A DNA stretch of 64,000 nucleotides from Nitrogeniibacter aestuarii (GTDB lineage: Bacteria; Pseudomonadota; Gammaproteobacteria; Burkholderiales; Rhodocyclaceae): the NCBI RefSeq assembly GCF_017309585.1, contig NZ_CP071321.1, positions 4,174,001 to 4,238,000 on the forward strand. Reading direction: 5' to 3'. Made by a program: the position numbers and the translations under genes. This document shows positions 9,289 to 18,750 of this stretch, piece after piece. The notes below the pieces were generated by a model that saw nothing but the letters and a program-made list of their open reading frames with translations, had not been told where the DNA came from and did not search any database. Each line of letters begins with the position of its first letter. Position 1 is the stretch's first letter.

Positions 9289-10446
9289 ATGGGGACGATT
9301 CAGGTCGCCAGCAGCAGCCGGCTCGGTGCCGAGCTTGCGGTGGCCGATGTGCGCAACCAGCTCAATGCAGAGCCCCTGTCACTGGTGCTCGCGTTCTGCT
9401 GCCCGCGGCAAGACCCGGACGCGGTCGCACAGATACTGCGTCAGCAGCTGCCTGCGCACACCCATGTGCTCGGCTGCACCACGGCGGGCGAAATCGGTCC
9501 GAAAGGCTATCAGTCGGACACACTGGTGGTCCTCGCGCTGCCGGCGGACGAGTTCATCGTCAGCGTCTGCGCCCTGACCGATCTGCGCGCACTTGAATCC
9601 ACCCAATGGCAGACGGCGCTGGACGGCGCCCGGATCGAAGTGGAAAACGGCGAGCTTTCGCCGGGCGCCGAGACCAATCGTTTTGCCATCGTGCTGGTGG
9701 ACGGACTGTCCCGATACGAAGAAGTGGTCGGCCAGGCGGTCCGTCGGCTCGTGCCCGACATGCCCCTCGTCGGCGCGTCGGCCGGAGACGGGCTGGCCTT
9801 CGAGCGCGCACCGGTCATCTGCCAGGGCCGGGCCATCGACAATGCCGCGGTGGTGGCCCTGGTGCGCACGACGCGCCCCCTTGAAGTCCTCCAATGCCAG
9901 CACTTCGAAATGACCGACACCCGCATGGCCATCACCGGGGCGCGGCCGGCCGAACGCATCGTCACCGAGATCAATGGCTACCCGGCGGCAGAGGAATACG
10001 CCCGGCTCACCGGCCTGGACAGCCAGGCGCTGGATGCCATGTCCTTCGCCGCGTTTCCGCTGGTGGTGCGCAATGGCGAAGGCGAATATGTGCGCTCCAT
10101 ACAGCAGGTCAATGCGGATGGCAGCCTGACCTTCTTCTGCGCGATCGACGAAGGCGTCGTCTTGCGTCTGGTGCGCAGCACCGACCCGAGACGGGATCTG
10201 GCCACGCGTCTGGGTGAGCTGGCGGGCCGGCTGGGCCGGGTCGACCGTGCGCTGACCTTCGACTGCATCCTCCGGCGCATCGAGTTCAAGCGCAGTCTGT
10301 GCCTGGATGCCATCTCGGACCTGCTTCGACAGCATCGCTGTGTCGGATTCTCGAGTTACGGCGAGCTCCTGAACGGGATTCACCTCAACCAGACCATGAC
10401 GGTGCTCGCCCTGGGCGAACCCCGACCCGCGGAGGTCGTCTCATGA
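9289..10446 (+). CDS. FIST-domain sensor protein, copy 2 (NosP-like)
   Basis: A 385-residue FIST_N/FIST_C protein, the same length as copy 1 and clearly homologous along its whole length. Shared blocks include [29 protein letters not shown] and [14 protein letters not shown]. The ATG at 9289 is preceded by AAGGAG and fixes the start; a TTG at 9241 in frame has no such site. The stop overlaps the next ATG (ATGA at 10443-10446), as in copy 1. It presumably senses a ligand and controls the GGDEF-EAL protein encoded immediately downstream. The two copies differ most in the N-terminal third and near residue 245, so ligand range or affinity may differ. Confidence 0.9.
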   Translation: MGTIQVASSSRLGAELAVADVRNQLNAEPLSLVLAFCCPRQDPDAVAQILRQQLPAHTHVLGCTTAGEIGPKGYQSDTLVVLALPADEFIVSVCALTDLRALESTQWQTALDGARIEVENGELSPGAETNRFAIVLVDGLSRYEEVVGQAVRRLVPDMPLVGASAGDGLAFERAPVICQGRAIDNAAVVALVRTTRPLEVLQCQHFEMTDTRMAITGARPAERIVTEINGYPAAEEYARLTGLDSQALDAMSFAAFPLVVRNGEGEYVRSIQQVNADGSLTFFCAIDEGVVLRLVRSTDPRRDLATRLGELAGRLGRVDRALTFDCILRRIEFKRSLCLDAISDLLRQHRCVGFSSYGELLNGIHLNQTMTVLALGEPRPAEVVS

Positions 10447-13400
10447 GCGCAGAGCAACGGGTAACGCCGCTACGTGTCCCGCCCGACGTCCCCAGCGAAC
10501 TTGCCGACGAACTCGCCCGGCGGGACAAGATCATTGCCAAGCTCATGGACCGGATCGAAAGCGGCCTGGAGAGCGAGGGTTCCCAATATGCCCTGTTCGA
10601 AAAGGCGATCTCGCTCGGCCATCAGGTCCGCGCACGAACGGAGGAGCTGGAAGATGCGCTGACTCAGGTCCGGCGCCTCAACATGGCGCTGTCGTACGCC
10701 AATCGGGAGGCCGAGACCGCCCACAGCCGACTGGTCACCGCGTTGGGAAGCAGCTCGGACGGCTTTGCCATGTACGACGCCAGCGACAAGATCGTCCTGA
10801 GCAACCCGATGCTCGACCGGATCTTCGATACCATCCTGCTCCCCAGCATCGGCGCCTTGCTGTCGGACCTGCTGGCCGACCATGCGCACAGGCCCTGGGC
10901 ACTGACCTGGCTCAAGGTCCACCGGGGCGCACGCCAGGGCATCTCCGGCAAGTGCGAGGTCCAGCTCCCCAATGGCCGCTGGCTGCAGATCTCGGAGCAA
11001 CCCACGCCCGACGGCGGCGTCGTCGGTGTCTACACGGACGTCAGCGACATCAAGTTGCGCGCCACGGTCGAGCGGGATCAGGCCTTGGCCGGCCAGGCGC
11101 TGCTCCTGCAATCGACCCTCAACCATCTGTCTCAGGGCGTCCTGGTCACCGATCCGCAACTGAACGTGACCTACTGGAACGACCATGTCACGGAACTGCT
11201 CGATGGCGCCCGCCTTGTTCGCGGACAGAAGGCAGATGAGCTGCCGCTGATCGGCGATATCTTCAGCGCACGCTGTGTCGGGCGACCGATGTGCGACCGA
11301 GAGATCCTGACGCCCGCCGGGCGCCTGATCAGCATTTCCCAGGCTCCCATGCCCGGCGACGGACGCATCGTCACCCTCACGGACGTGACCGGGACGCGGG
11401 ACTACGAGCAGCGCCTCAAGCGCCAGGCGACGGAACTGCAGCTGATTCAGGACAACACGCACGTCGCCATCCTGCTCATTCGCGACGGCCACATCGTCCG
11501 CTGCAACTCGCGAACGGCGAAACTGTTCGGATGGCCGGACGAAGCCGCGCTCGAAGGGCAGGACGCCTCGGTGCTGGCCTTACCTTCACAACCCTGGAAC
11601 AGGATGCGCGACGACATTTTCAGTCGCTTGCACAAAGAGGGGTTCAGTCGGGATTCGGACTGGCACGCCAGAAAGGACGGCACCCTGCTGTGGTGCCACC
11701 GCACCGCCCAGCTGATCGATCCGGGGCAGCCGGAAAACGGCTCGATCTGGGTGATGGAGGATGCCACCCATCTGCGCAAGCAGGAGCAGCGCCTGTTGCG
11801 ATCCCAGCAGGTGTTCGACCACTGTTCCGAGGCGCTCATGGTCACCGACATCGACGGGGTGATCGTGGAGGTCAATACCGCCTTCACCGCCATCACCGGC
11901 TACCCGCCTCAAGAAGCCATCGGCCGGACGCCGGGCCTGCTCAGGTCGTCCCGCCATGACAGCGACTTCTACAAGCGCACCTGGGCCCATCTGCTTGTGC
12001 ACGGCCACTGGCGCGGGGAGGTCTGGAGCCGCCGCAAGGATGGCAGCGAATTTCCCCAGATGCTGGCCGTCTCGGCCGTGCGCGACGCCGACGGCAACAT
12101 CGTCAATTACGTCTCCTCGTTCGAGGACATCACCGAGCGCAAGGCCTCCGAAGCCCGTATCCGCGATCTGGCCGAGCATGATCACCTCACCGGTCTGCCC
12201 AATCGTTTCCTGCTGCGGGCCCTGTTCGACCGGGCCGTGTCTCAGTGTCTGCGCGATGGCCGCCTGCTGGGGTTCATGTTCATCGACCTCGACCGGTTCA
12301 AACAGATCAATGACAGCCTCGGCCACAAGGCCGGTGATGAGTTGCTGATCAAGGTGGTCGAACGCTTCAAGCAGGTCTTGCGCAAGGGGGACACCATCAG
12401 CCGGCTGGGGGGTGACGAATTCGTGGTGCTCGTTCACGAGGCCGACTCCCCGCTGGCCGTCACCCGTGCCACCGAAAAAATCATCCAGGCACTCAAACCC
12501 CCGATGACGCTCGATGGCCACTCGATCACCACCTCGGCATCGATCGGCGTGGCCATCGCCCCGCAGGACGGGACCGAATTCGACACGCTGCTCCAGCGGG
12601 CCGACACGGCCATGTACCGGGCCAAGGAAATGGGCCGCGGCTGCTCCGCGTTCTACCAGCAGGAAATGAACGAAGCGGTGAACCGGCGGCTGAAAATGAC
12701 CTCCGAGTTGCGCAGCGCCATGAGCTCGAACACGCTCGAACTGGCCTACCAGCCCATCGTGAACCTGGCCAAGGGCTGCATTGCCAGCGCCGAAGCCCTG
12801 TGCCGCTGGCCAACGCCCGAACGGCCGATCATGCCGGACGAGTTCATTCCGCTGGCCGAGGAAACCGGGCTGATGGTCGATCTCGGCGAATGGGTGCTGC
12901 AGAACGCCTGCCGGCAGGCACGGCTGTGGCAGGACGCGGGGCGCCCCTGCCCGATTGCGGTGAATGTCTCCGGCGTCCAGATCACCCGCAGCAGCCTGCC
13001 CGATCTGCTACTGCAGTGCTGCCGCGACGCCGGTATCCCGCCCGCGCTGATCGAGATCGAACTGACCGAATCCATCCTCATGGACGACGCCGACGGACTG
13101 CGCCGGGTCATCGAGGATCTATCGCGCATCGGCTCCAGCGTGGCGATCGATGACTTCGGCTCGGGCTACTCCAGCCTGGCCTATCTGTCACGCTTCAAGG
13201 CGGCGCGACTCAAGATCGATCGCACCTTCATCGAGCATATGGAAGCGAGCCACGAAGATCGCGCCATTGTGCGCATGGTGGCGAAAATGGCGCACAGCCT
13301 GCGCATGCAGTGCGTGGCAGAAGGCGTCGAGACACAGGCCCAGTTCGATATGGTGCGCCGCCTGGGCGGCCACCTCGTGCAGGGGTATCTGCTGGGCAAA

Positions 13401-13499
13401 CCCATGGGTGCCGAGCAGTTCTCGCGGGCGGGTCTGCTCCCCTGCCAGGTCAAACCGCTCTCCAGCCGTCGGACAACGGCCAGGCCGACTGACCCCTGA
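10443..13499 (+). CDS. Multi-PAS GGDEF-EAL c-di-GMP protein, copy 2
   Basis: A 1018-residue paralogue of the 6135-9128 product with the same order: coiled coil, four PAS domains, GGDEF, EAL. The start is the ATG overlapping the FIST stop. GGDEF is at 656-660, preceded by an RKGD I-site, and EAL is at 784-786 (AEALCRW). DDFGSGYSS and EGVETQAQ motifs follow, so both halves look catalytically competent. A C-terminal tail of about 20 residues extends beyond copy 1. Similarity to copy 1 covers the full length, so the two FIST/GGDEF-EAL pairs arose by tandem duplication of a whole cassette. Confidence 0.93.
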   Translation: MSAEQRVTPLRVPPDVPSELADELARRDKIIAKLMDRIESGLESEGSQYALFEKAISLGHQVRARTEELEDALTQVRRLNMALSYANREAETAHSRLVTALGSSSDGFAMYDASDKIVLSNPMLDRIFDTILLPSIGALLSDLLADHAHRPWALTWLKVHRGARQGISGKCEVQLPNGRWLQISEQPTPDGGVVGVYTDVSDIKLRATVERDQALAGQALLLQSTLNHLSQGVLVTDPQLNVTYWNDHVTELLDGARLVRGQKADELPLIGDIFSARCVGRPMCDREILTPAGRLISISQAPMPGDGRIVTLTDVTGTRDYEQRLKRQATELQLIQDNTHVAILLIRDGHIVRCNSRTAKLFGWPDEAALEGQDASVLALPSQPWNRMRDDIFSRLHKEGFSRDSDWHARKDGTLLWCHRTAQLIDPGQPENGSIWVMEDATHLRKQEQRLLRSQQVFDHCSEALMVTDIDGVIVEVNTAFTAITGYPPQEAIGRTPGLLRSSRHDSDFYKRTWAHLLVHGHWRGEVWSRRKDGSEFPQMLAVSAVRDADGNIVNYVSSFEDITERKASEARIRDLAEHDHLTGLPNRFLLRALFDRAVSQCLRDGRLLGFMFIDLDRFKQINDSLGHKAGDELLIKVVERFKQVLRKGDTISRLGGDEFVVLVHEADSPLAVTRATEKIIQALKPPMTLDGHSITTSASIGVAIAPQDGTEFDTLLQRADTAMYRAKEMGRGCSAFYQQEMNEAVNRRLKMTSELRSAMSSNTLELAYQPIVNLAKGCIASAEALCRWPTPERPIMPDEFIPLAEETGLMVDLGEWVLQNACRQARLWQDAGRPCPIAVNVSGVQITRSSLPDLLLQCCRDAGIPPALIEIELTESILMDDADGLRRVIEDLSRIGSSVAIDDFGSGYSSLAYLSRFKAARLKIDRTFIEHMEASHEDRAIVRMVAKMAHSLRMQCVAEGVETQAQFDMVRRLGGHLVQGYLLGKPMGAEQFSRAGLLPCQVKPLSSRRTTARPTDP

Positions 13500-13520
13500 T
13501 CCCGTGCCCGATTGAAAGAA

Positions 13521-13549
13521 GGGGGCGCCGGCCTGTGGCCGACACCCCC
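13521..13549 (-). terminator. GC-rich hairpin between convergent genes
   Basis: GGGGG-CGC-CGGCC-TGT-GGCCG-ACA-CCCCC forms two stacked stems of five pairs with a small internal loop. On the minus strand the hairpin is followed by a T-rich CTTCTTTC, so it most likely ends the haemoglobin/cytochrome operon. No U tract is present for plus-strand transcripts. Confidence 0.5.
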
Positions 13550-13580
13550 TGACGGCGGCTGACAGATGCGACTCCGTCGA

Positions 13581-13949
13581 TTACTTGCAGAGCACGTCGT
13601 CGCGGATCGACTCGGCCACCAGCGCCACTTCACCGATCAACTCGTCGGACACGCCCAGTTCCTTGAGCGTGGTCGCCAGATCGTCCACCACCGCATCGAA
13701 ATGGCTGTCGTTCAGGCCCATCTTGTCCACCAGCGGCTGGTGCGCAGCGCGCATGCCGAGGCCGTTCCAGGTGCCGGAGCCGCCGAAGGCATAGGTGAGG
13801 AAGTTCTTCTGGTGCTGGCGCTGCTTGGCCATGTCGGTGTTCACGAAGAAGTGCTTGATGCGCTCGTCCGCAAGCACCTTGTCGTAGAAGATATCGACAG
13901 CGGCATCGATGGCGGGCGCGCCACCGAGTTTTTCGTAGAGGGTCGTCAT
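13581..13949 (-). CDS. Group I truncated haemoglobin
   Basis: A 122-residue 2/2 globin of typical group I length. Distal Phe21-Tyr22 (IFYDKV, the B9-B10 pair) and proximal His70 in GMRAAHQPLV are present, with the FLTYAFGG segment after helix E. AGGAG lies about eight bases upstream of the ATG. Family members bind O2 and NO; many detoxify NO to nitrate or deliver O2. It is the last gene of the minus-strand redox operon, 35 bp after the c5-type cytochrome. As it lacks a signal peptide it acts in the cytoplasm, the same side as the flavin domain of the first gene. That flavoprotein could re-reduce it, which is a guess. Confidence 0.95.
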   Translation of the reverse strand: MTTLYEKLGGAPAIDAAVDIFYDKVLADERIKHFFVNTDMAKQRQHQKNFLTYAFGGSGTWNGLGMRAAHQPLVDKMGLNDSHFDAVVDDLATTLKELGVSDELIGEVALVAESIRDDVLCK

Positions 13950-13984
13950 GGTGTTACTCCTGTTTAACCTGGATTGAGCTGGAT

Positions 13985-14338
13985 TCAGCGTTTCTGTTGT
14001 GCCGCGGCAACCATGTAGTCCACCGCCGCTTTCACGTCTTCATCAGACAAGTCGTCATTGGCACCCCGTGCCGGCATCTCGTCCCCGAGGGGGCCGGTGA
14101 AACCGGTCAGGGCATGGGTGTAGAGGGTCGGCTTGCCTTTTTCGATACGGGGCGCCCAGGCCTTGGCGTCGCCGATCTGCGGCGCGCCGGTGGCCGGTTC
14201 GGCGTGGCAGAGCTGGCAGGTCCCCGCCCATACCTCGCGACCACGCTCGAAGCCGTCGATCACCGGCGCCTCCGCGGCGCGTACCGCCGTGGCCCCGAGG
14301 GCCGCGGCAATCAAGGTCCAGACCAGCATCGAGCGCAT
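13985..14338 (-). CDS. Cytochrome c5-like monohaem cytochrome
   Basis: A 117-residue exported class I cytochrome c. The signal peptide (WTLIAAALGATAVRAAEA) is cleaved near residue 22. The haem site is CQLCH at 41-45 and the probable axial Met is M88 in DEMPARG. The GAPQIGD...KAWAPRIEKG pattern and the C-terminal LSDEDVKAAVDYM helix are characteristic of the c5 family, small periplasmic electron carriers. It lies 11 bp after the DUF3365 gene, so it is part of the operon and probably carries electrons between the multihaem protein and a terminal acceptor. The acceptor is unknown. Confidence 0.93.
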   Translation of the reverse strand: MRSMLVWTLIAAALGATAVRAAEAPVIDGFERGREVWAGTCQLCHAEPATGAPQIGDAKAWAPRIEKGKPTLYTHALTGFTGPLGDEMPARGANDDLSDEDVKAAVDYMVAAAQQKR

Positions 14339-14349
14339 GGGCCGTCTCC

Positions 14350-14907
14350 TTACATCGGCAGGCGCAGGACCACGCCACCCATCACGTCACCCATCTTGAA
14401 ATCGGTGCGCGGGCTGTCCTTGTGATCGTTGTGACAGCTGATGCAGGCCTTGGCGATGGCCTTGTCCGGATACACGGCAGTGAAGTACTTCTTGCCGCCC
14501 AGTTCCTCTTCCTTGTAGAAGGGCTCGCCGGTCTTGGCGATGGCCTGCAGGCCTTCCTTCTCCACATCGGTCTTCGGTGCGTTCTGCTTGTTCACCGGCC
14601 ACTCGGAGAGCAGGGAGTAGGAGAACTTGGCGCCCTTTTCGGCCACCATTTCGGAGCCGTAGCGGAACATCTGGGCAGGCAGCACGAGGGCCTTGTCGTC
14701 CTTCCAGTGCTCGCTGGCCTTGATGACCTTCTCCTGGTTCTGCAGGCGGTTGACGATCAGACGGGTGTAGACCGTGCGATCGGACTCCATCACCGAGTGC
14801 AGGGCGTCGGCGATGTCCTTGTGGGACCAGGCCTCGGCGCCCGCGGGCGCGGCAACACAGCCGAGGGAAAGGGCAATCGCGGTGGCTTTGAGGGTCAGAG
14901 CTTTCAT
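14350..14907 (-). CDS. Periplasmic DUF3365 c-type haem protein
   Basis: A 185-residue exported protein. I start at the ATG at 14907 because AGGAGA precedes it and a clean signal peptide follows (ALTLKATAIALSLGCVAAPAGA); an in-frame codon at 14937 lacks this. One haem motif, CISCHNDH (C155-H159), sits near the C terminus. The rest has the DUF3365 (Tll0287-like) pattern, a PAS-like fold in which haem can be five-coordinate and so bind gases. It lies between the 11-haem cytochrome and the c5 cytochrome genes. Role could be electron transfer or ligand sensing in the periplasm; the sequence does not decide. Confidence 0.9.
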   Translation of the reverse strand: MKALTLKATAIALSLGCVAAPAGAEAWSHKDIADALHSVMESDRTVYTRLIVNRLQNQEKVIKASEHWKDDKALVLPAQMFRYGSEMVAEKGAKFSYSLLSEWPVNKQNAPKTDVEKEGLQAIAKTGEPFYKEEELGGKKYFTAVYPDKAIAKACISCHNDHKDSPRTDFKMGDVMGGVVLRLPM

Positions 14908-14933
14908 GGGTATCTCCTGGGTCAGGGGGAAGG

Positions 14934-16466
14934 TCATTCCGGTCGGGGGTTGCCCGGCTCCGGATCTGTGGGGGATTCGGAATCTGTTGGCGCCGCGCTG
15001 GCCGCCTCGGCATCGGCACGGGCCTTTTCGGCTTCCTCGGCGGCGCGTGCGGCGGCCGCTTCATGCTCGCGGGTCACCGCCATTTCAATGCTCTCCACGT
15101 GCTGCGCCGGCCGGCCGTTGAAGTTGTTGCGCAGCAAACGCTCGTCGGCGAGGGCGTCGATCGAAAAGCCCAGCCCGTGACAGTTGAGGCACACCTGACG
15201 GGCCTGCTTGATGGGCGGGTTGAGGTTGGCGCCCTGGGCATGCACCACCAGCGTGCGGCGCACGAAGTCGGGGGTGTCATGAGCCACGCGCGGCATGTGG
15301 CAGGTGGCACAGGTGACGGCCGTGTCGGCGGCCGCTTCACCGGCCTTCACCTTGTCCAGCGTGCGGGCATGGGGCGAGTCGGCATAGGCCAGGGTGTGTT
15401 CGTCGTTGTGGCAGCTCTGGCAGGTGTCCACCGCCGCCTTGGCGGTATCGAAGCGGTGCGCGCCATGGCAGGTGGTGCAGGTCAGGGCGTCATGAGCACG
15501 ATCCGCTTTCATGGGCAGGCGTGCTTCAGCCGGCGTCATCGGGGGCAAGCCGGACTTGATGCGCATGCCGTGCTTGCCGGCGAGAAATCCGCTCACCTCG
15601 GGGCCATGGCACTGGGTGCAGTTGTCCTGGGTCGGCTTCTCGATCCACGTGGCCTTGGACAGATCGCCGCCCTGCTGGTCGGCCGGCACATGGCAGCCGC
15701 TGCAGTTCACCCCCGCCTTGGCGTGGGCGGTACTCATGAAGTCGGCGTGCACCTCGTCGCTGGCCGGCAGCATGGGGCCGTTGTCCGCCTCTTCCACTGC
15801 CACGTTGGGCGGATAGGCCTCGTAGGGGTATTCGCTCAACTCTTCGATGATGCGGGCCAGATCGCGCTCGAGCACCTTCGGGTCATCCTGCATCATGCCC
15901 ACCCCGGCATGCTTGACGAGGTAGTCCTCGTACAGCGCGGTGTTGTCGTGGTAGTTGTGGCAGCCCGCGTTGGTACAGGTCGTGAAGGCCATGCCCTCGT
16001 GGGAGGGACGCTCCTCGGCGATGTCCTTGTGGCAGATGACGCAGTAGTCTTTCGGCAGCGTCACACCGGCCCCATGGGTGACATCCGGCTTGTGCTCCAC
16101 ATGGCAGGTCACGCAGTGTGTGGCATCGAGCAGCGCGGCGCGCTCGGCGTTGCGCGGGTCGGTGAATTTCGCCTTGGGGTGGCTGTCATCCACGGCCTTC
16201 AGATCCGCGGCATGACAGGACTCACAGGTCTCCTGGACGTCTTCGCGGCTCGGGAAGGCACTGGCGTGACAGTCGTTGCAGGCCAGCTCGATCTGATAGT
16301 GCCCATGGCTGGTCGTGCCGGGCAGCAGCCAGCTGCGCAGGCTCAGATCCACCGGACCGGGCTTGGGGTTGTCGAGGCTGTCGATGGCGGCAAAGGCAAT
16401 GCCGATGAGGGCGAAGGAGAACACCGCCCACAAGCCCCACCAGCGCAGATTCGTTTTTTTCTTCAT
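14934..16466 (-). CDS. Membrane-anchored 11-haem cytochrome c
   Basis: A 510-residue cytochrome with an uncleaved N-terminal anchor (about residues 10-27) and a periplasmic body. I count ten CXXCH motifs (starting at residues 63, 81, 118, 142, 255, 283, 330, 349, 386, 426) plus one unusual CX4CH at 164-170 (CTNAGCH). No CXXCK catalytic site as in NrfA is present. The 171-254 stretch lacks haems and may be a docking segment. The tail from about 463 is Ala/Glu-rich with a Pro-rich end. The start at 16466 has TGAGG six bases upstream and follows the flavoprotein stop by 7 bp. It is the natural periplasmic acceptor for electrons from that membrane protein. No characterised family is recognised beyond the general cytochrome c3/multihaem class. 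Confidence 0.92.
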   Translation of the reverse strand: MKKKTNLRWWGLWAVFSFALIGIAFAAIDSLDNPKPGPVDLSLRSWLLPGTTSHGHYQIELACNDCHASAFPSREDVQETCESCHAADLKAVDDSHPKAKFTDPRNAERAALLDATHCVTCHVEHKPDVTHGAGVTLPKDYCVICHKDIAEERPSHEGMAFTTCTNAGCHNYHDNTALYEDYLVKHAGVGMMQDDPKVLERDLARIIEELSEYPYEAYPPNVAVEEADNGPMLPASDEVHADFMSTAHAKAGVNCSGCHVPADQQGGDLSKATWIEKPTQDNCTQCHGPEVSGFLAGKHGMRIKSGLPPMTPAEARLPMKADRAHDALTCTTCHGAHRFDTAKAAVDTCQSCHNDEHTLAYADSPHARTLDKVKAGEAAADTAVTCATCHMPRVAHDTPDFVRRTLVVHAQGANLNPPIKQARQVCLNCHGLGFSIDALADERLLRNNFNGRPAQHVESIEMAVTREHEAAAARAAEEAEKARADAEAASAAPTDSESPTDPEPGNPRPE

Positions 16467-16473
16467 CTGCGCC

Positions 16474-18429
16474 TCAGAAGTAGTAGGCCTTGAGGATGTG
16501 CAGGCCGAGCAGCGCCGGCAGTCCCCAGAGGGCAAGAATGTGAATCCACACGGCACCGCGCTGGGTCCGCTTCACGAAGCCCGGCGCCAGCGCCTGCTGG
16601 CGACCGACGATGAGTGCGAGGGCCGCCCCCGACAGCACGGCCACCACACTCATGAGCGTCATCACCATGTCGAGATTGGCACCGAGGCGCCCGCCGGTAT
16701 GCACCAGCATGACCGCCACCAGCAGGGCGCCGAGCATCACGTGGACAACGCGCCAGCCCGAGAACTGGAACAGATTGCTCAGTGTCGGCCAGCGCTTGCG
16801 CAGGCCGATGATCGCCAGCAGCACCATCACGCCCAGGGCGCTGTAGCCGCTGATCTGCTTGTAGAGGCTCTCGCGCCAGATGACGTCCCAGCGCCAGGCC
16901 AGATCGGCGGTATCGGGGAAGGGAATCTTGAGCAGCAGGTAGAACAGCGCCGCCAGCAGGGCGACCCCACCGAAAACGGTGAGCGGCTTCCAGCCGCGCT
17001 CGGGCGGCAAGGGCCCGCCGCCGGCCAGATCGACCAGCAAGGGCTTGCAACTGCCACACACGGTGCCGGCCCCCGTGGCCTGGCTCAAGGCCTCGACGCT
17101 CTTGCACCCTTGCTGACAGGCCACATCGAGCTGACCCCGGGTCACGCCGGTGCAGTTGCACACGGTCGCGTCGGCGGGCCAGAGATTCACGTCGGAGGCG
17201 TCGGTGTCGGGCCACAGCTGGCCAATGCGCATGAAGCGCAGCGTCTGCCACGGGTAGAGCCGCCGCCCCTGGCGCACGGCCTCCTGCACGCGCGGCGTCT
17301 CGGGCCAGGGGCCTACCGCCTGGGCGCCGACCAGCTGGCCGTTGCGCACCATGATGCGTCGATAGCCATCGCCGTCGGGGTCGGCAAAGCTGTATTCGCG
17401 CACCGGATCGGCGGCACTGCCCCGCTCCACCTCGCCCAGGCTGAACACCTTGCAGCCGAGCACCTTGAGATTGGTGGCCAGTACACTGCCGGTGTAGACC
17501 GCCTCACCACCGCAGATCCTGTTGGCGGCAACGGCTGCCTGCTCGAGCCCCGGCGCAACCAGGCCATACACCTCGCCGTTGTGTTCGGCGCATTCGCCGA
17601 CCGCGTAGATGTGTTCGTCGGAGGTTCGGGTCGCATCGTCGATCTTGATGCCGCGCCCCACCTGCAACCCGGCGCGCAGGGCCAGCTCGTTGTTGGGCAC
17701 GATGCCGGTGGCGATGATGACCGTATCGCAGGCGATGACCTCACCCGAGCGCAGCAGCACGCCCTTGACCTCGCCCGTGCCTTCGATGCCCTTCACGCCC
17801 GCCGACAGGCGCACCTCGATGCCGGCGGCAAGCACTTCCTTGAGCAACCACTGGGCGCCCTCGCCGTCGAGCTGACGCGACATGAGGCGGTCGGCATGCT
17901 CGACCACGATCACATGGGTGTTGTAGCGGCGCACGGCACGCGCCGCCTCGAGACCCAGCAAACCGCCGCCGATGACCACGGTGGTGCGGCTGCGCACGCT
18001 GCGTGCCTGCAGTTTCTGGGCGTCGTTGAGGTGTCGGAAGGTGAATACGCCGGGCGTCTGCACGCCCGGAATCGAGGGCACGTGGGCCCGCGAGCCGGTG
18101 GCCAGCACCAGGGCACCATAGCGCTGACGCTGCCCCTGAACGTCGATGACCTGCGACTCGGCCCGGTCAATCCGCTCGATACGCAGCCCGAAGCGCGTCT
18201 CGACCGCGTCGGGGATCGGGGTCGCTTCGGTGATGTCGTCCCAGGAGGCCTCACCGGCGAGCAGGGAAGAGAGCTTGACCCGGTTGTAAGGCGCCCACGG
18301 CTCGTCGCCAAACCACACGATCGGCGTGCTCGGCGCACGCTGGCACACCGCCTGGATCAGGCGATGCCCGGCAGGGCCGCTGCCCACCACCACAAGGGGG
18401 TGATCGAGTGAAAGCTGTTCCGGCGACAT
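16474..18429 (-). CDS. Membrane NAD(P)H:cytochrome oxidoreductase: FAD/NAD + BFD [2Fe-2S] + b-haem domain
   Basis: A 651-residue fusion. Residues 1-400 resemble the NirB/NADH-rubredoxin reductase class: FAD turn GSGPAG (16-21), NAD(P) turn GGGLLG (154-159) and a second FAD contact ending YAVGECAEH. Residues 420-470 form a BFD-like [2Fe-2S] domain (C424, C426, C458, C461). From 484 there are five predicted membrane helices. Two of them carry histidine pairs 14 residues apart (H563/H577 and H630/H644), as expected for two b haems across the membrane. Nothing like sulphite/nitrite reductase siroheme domains is present. The polypeptide could carry electrons from cytoplasmic NAD(P)H to the periplasm, where the next gene encodes the 11-haem cytochrome. 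Start chosen at 18429, before the FAD motif; upstream frame looks non-coding. Function is inferred from domains only. Confidence 0.88.
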   Translation of the reverse strand: MSPEQLSLDHPLVVVGSGPAGHRLIQAVCQRAPSTPIVWFGDEPWAPYNRVKLSSLLAGEASWDDITEATPIPDAVETRFGLRIERIDRAESQVIDVQGQRQRYGALVLATGSRAHVPSIPGVQTPGVFTFRHLNDAQKLQARSVRSRTTVVIGGGLLGLEAARAVRRYNTHVIVVEHADRLMSRQLDGEGAQWLLKEVLAAGIEVRLSAGVKGIEGTGEVKGVLLRSGEVIACDTVIIATGIVPNNELALRAGLQVGRGIKIDDATRTSDEHIYAVGECAEHNGEVYGLVAPGLEQAAVAANRICGGEAVYTGSVLATNLKVLGCKVFSLGEVERGSAADPVREYSFADPDGDGYRRIMVRNGQLVGAQAVGPWPETPRVQEAVRQGRRLYPWQTLRFMRIGQLWPDTDASDVNLWPADATVCNCTGVTRGQLDVACQQGCKSVEALSQATGAGTVCGSCKPLLVDLAGGGPLPPERGWKPLTVFGGVALLAALFYLLLKIPFPDTADLAWRWDVIWRESLYKQISGYSALGVMVLLAIIGLRKRWPTLSNLFQFSGWRVVHVMLGALLVAVMLVHTGGRLGANLDMVMTLMSVVAVLSGAALALIVGRQQALAPGFVKRTQRGAVWIHILALWGLPALLGLHILKAYYF

Positions 18430-18557
18430 GGCGTCTTCGACTTCGTCCGTCCTGATGAAAAATGGTCGGGTTCGACACTGCGGCGTACGCCACCACTGCA
18501 TCGAAAGACCCGGGTTCCGGATCGGACTGCCGCCGTTAGCAGACCTGGCTTCCCCAT

Positions 18558-18574
18558 AGCCAGCGCCGTGCCAA
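18558..18574 (-). promoter_or_regulatory. Candidate sigma-54 promoter of the redox operon
   Basis: Read on the minus strand: TTGGCACGGCGCTGGCT. The -24 element TTGGCACG is consensus. The -12 element is TGGCT instead of TTGCT, with the invariant GG and GC exactly 10 bases apart. Transcription would start near 18546, giving a leader of about 117 bases before the ATG at 18429. The other 18430-18750 sequence holds no gene that I can support. Confidence 0.45.
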
Positions 18575-18657
18575 TTTTGGTAACAAACTGTTTTTTAAAA
18601 ACTTTATTGGGAAATCCGAGCCGACCGACTCAGGACGAAAGTGATACGGTCGCACTC

Positions 18658-18686
18658 TTGCAGTGCAACATATTCGCGACTTGCAC
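18658..18686 (-). promoter_or_regulatory. Cluster of TTGCA/TGCAA half-sites upstream of the sigma-54-like promoter
   Basis: A perfect 11-base palindrome TTGCAGTGCAA (18658-18668) is followed 12 bases later by TTGCAC (18681-18686), which also pairs with GTGCAA at 18663. They lie about 85-110 bases upstream of the candidate -24 box, a usual place for enhancer-binding-protein sites. The cognate activator is not in the window. Confidence 0.35.
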
Positions 18687-18750
18687 CAACACGGAACGCG
18701 CCGACCTGTTTTCGTGCGCCGCATACGCGCGCATCAACGCCGGACGCGGA

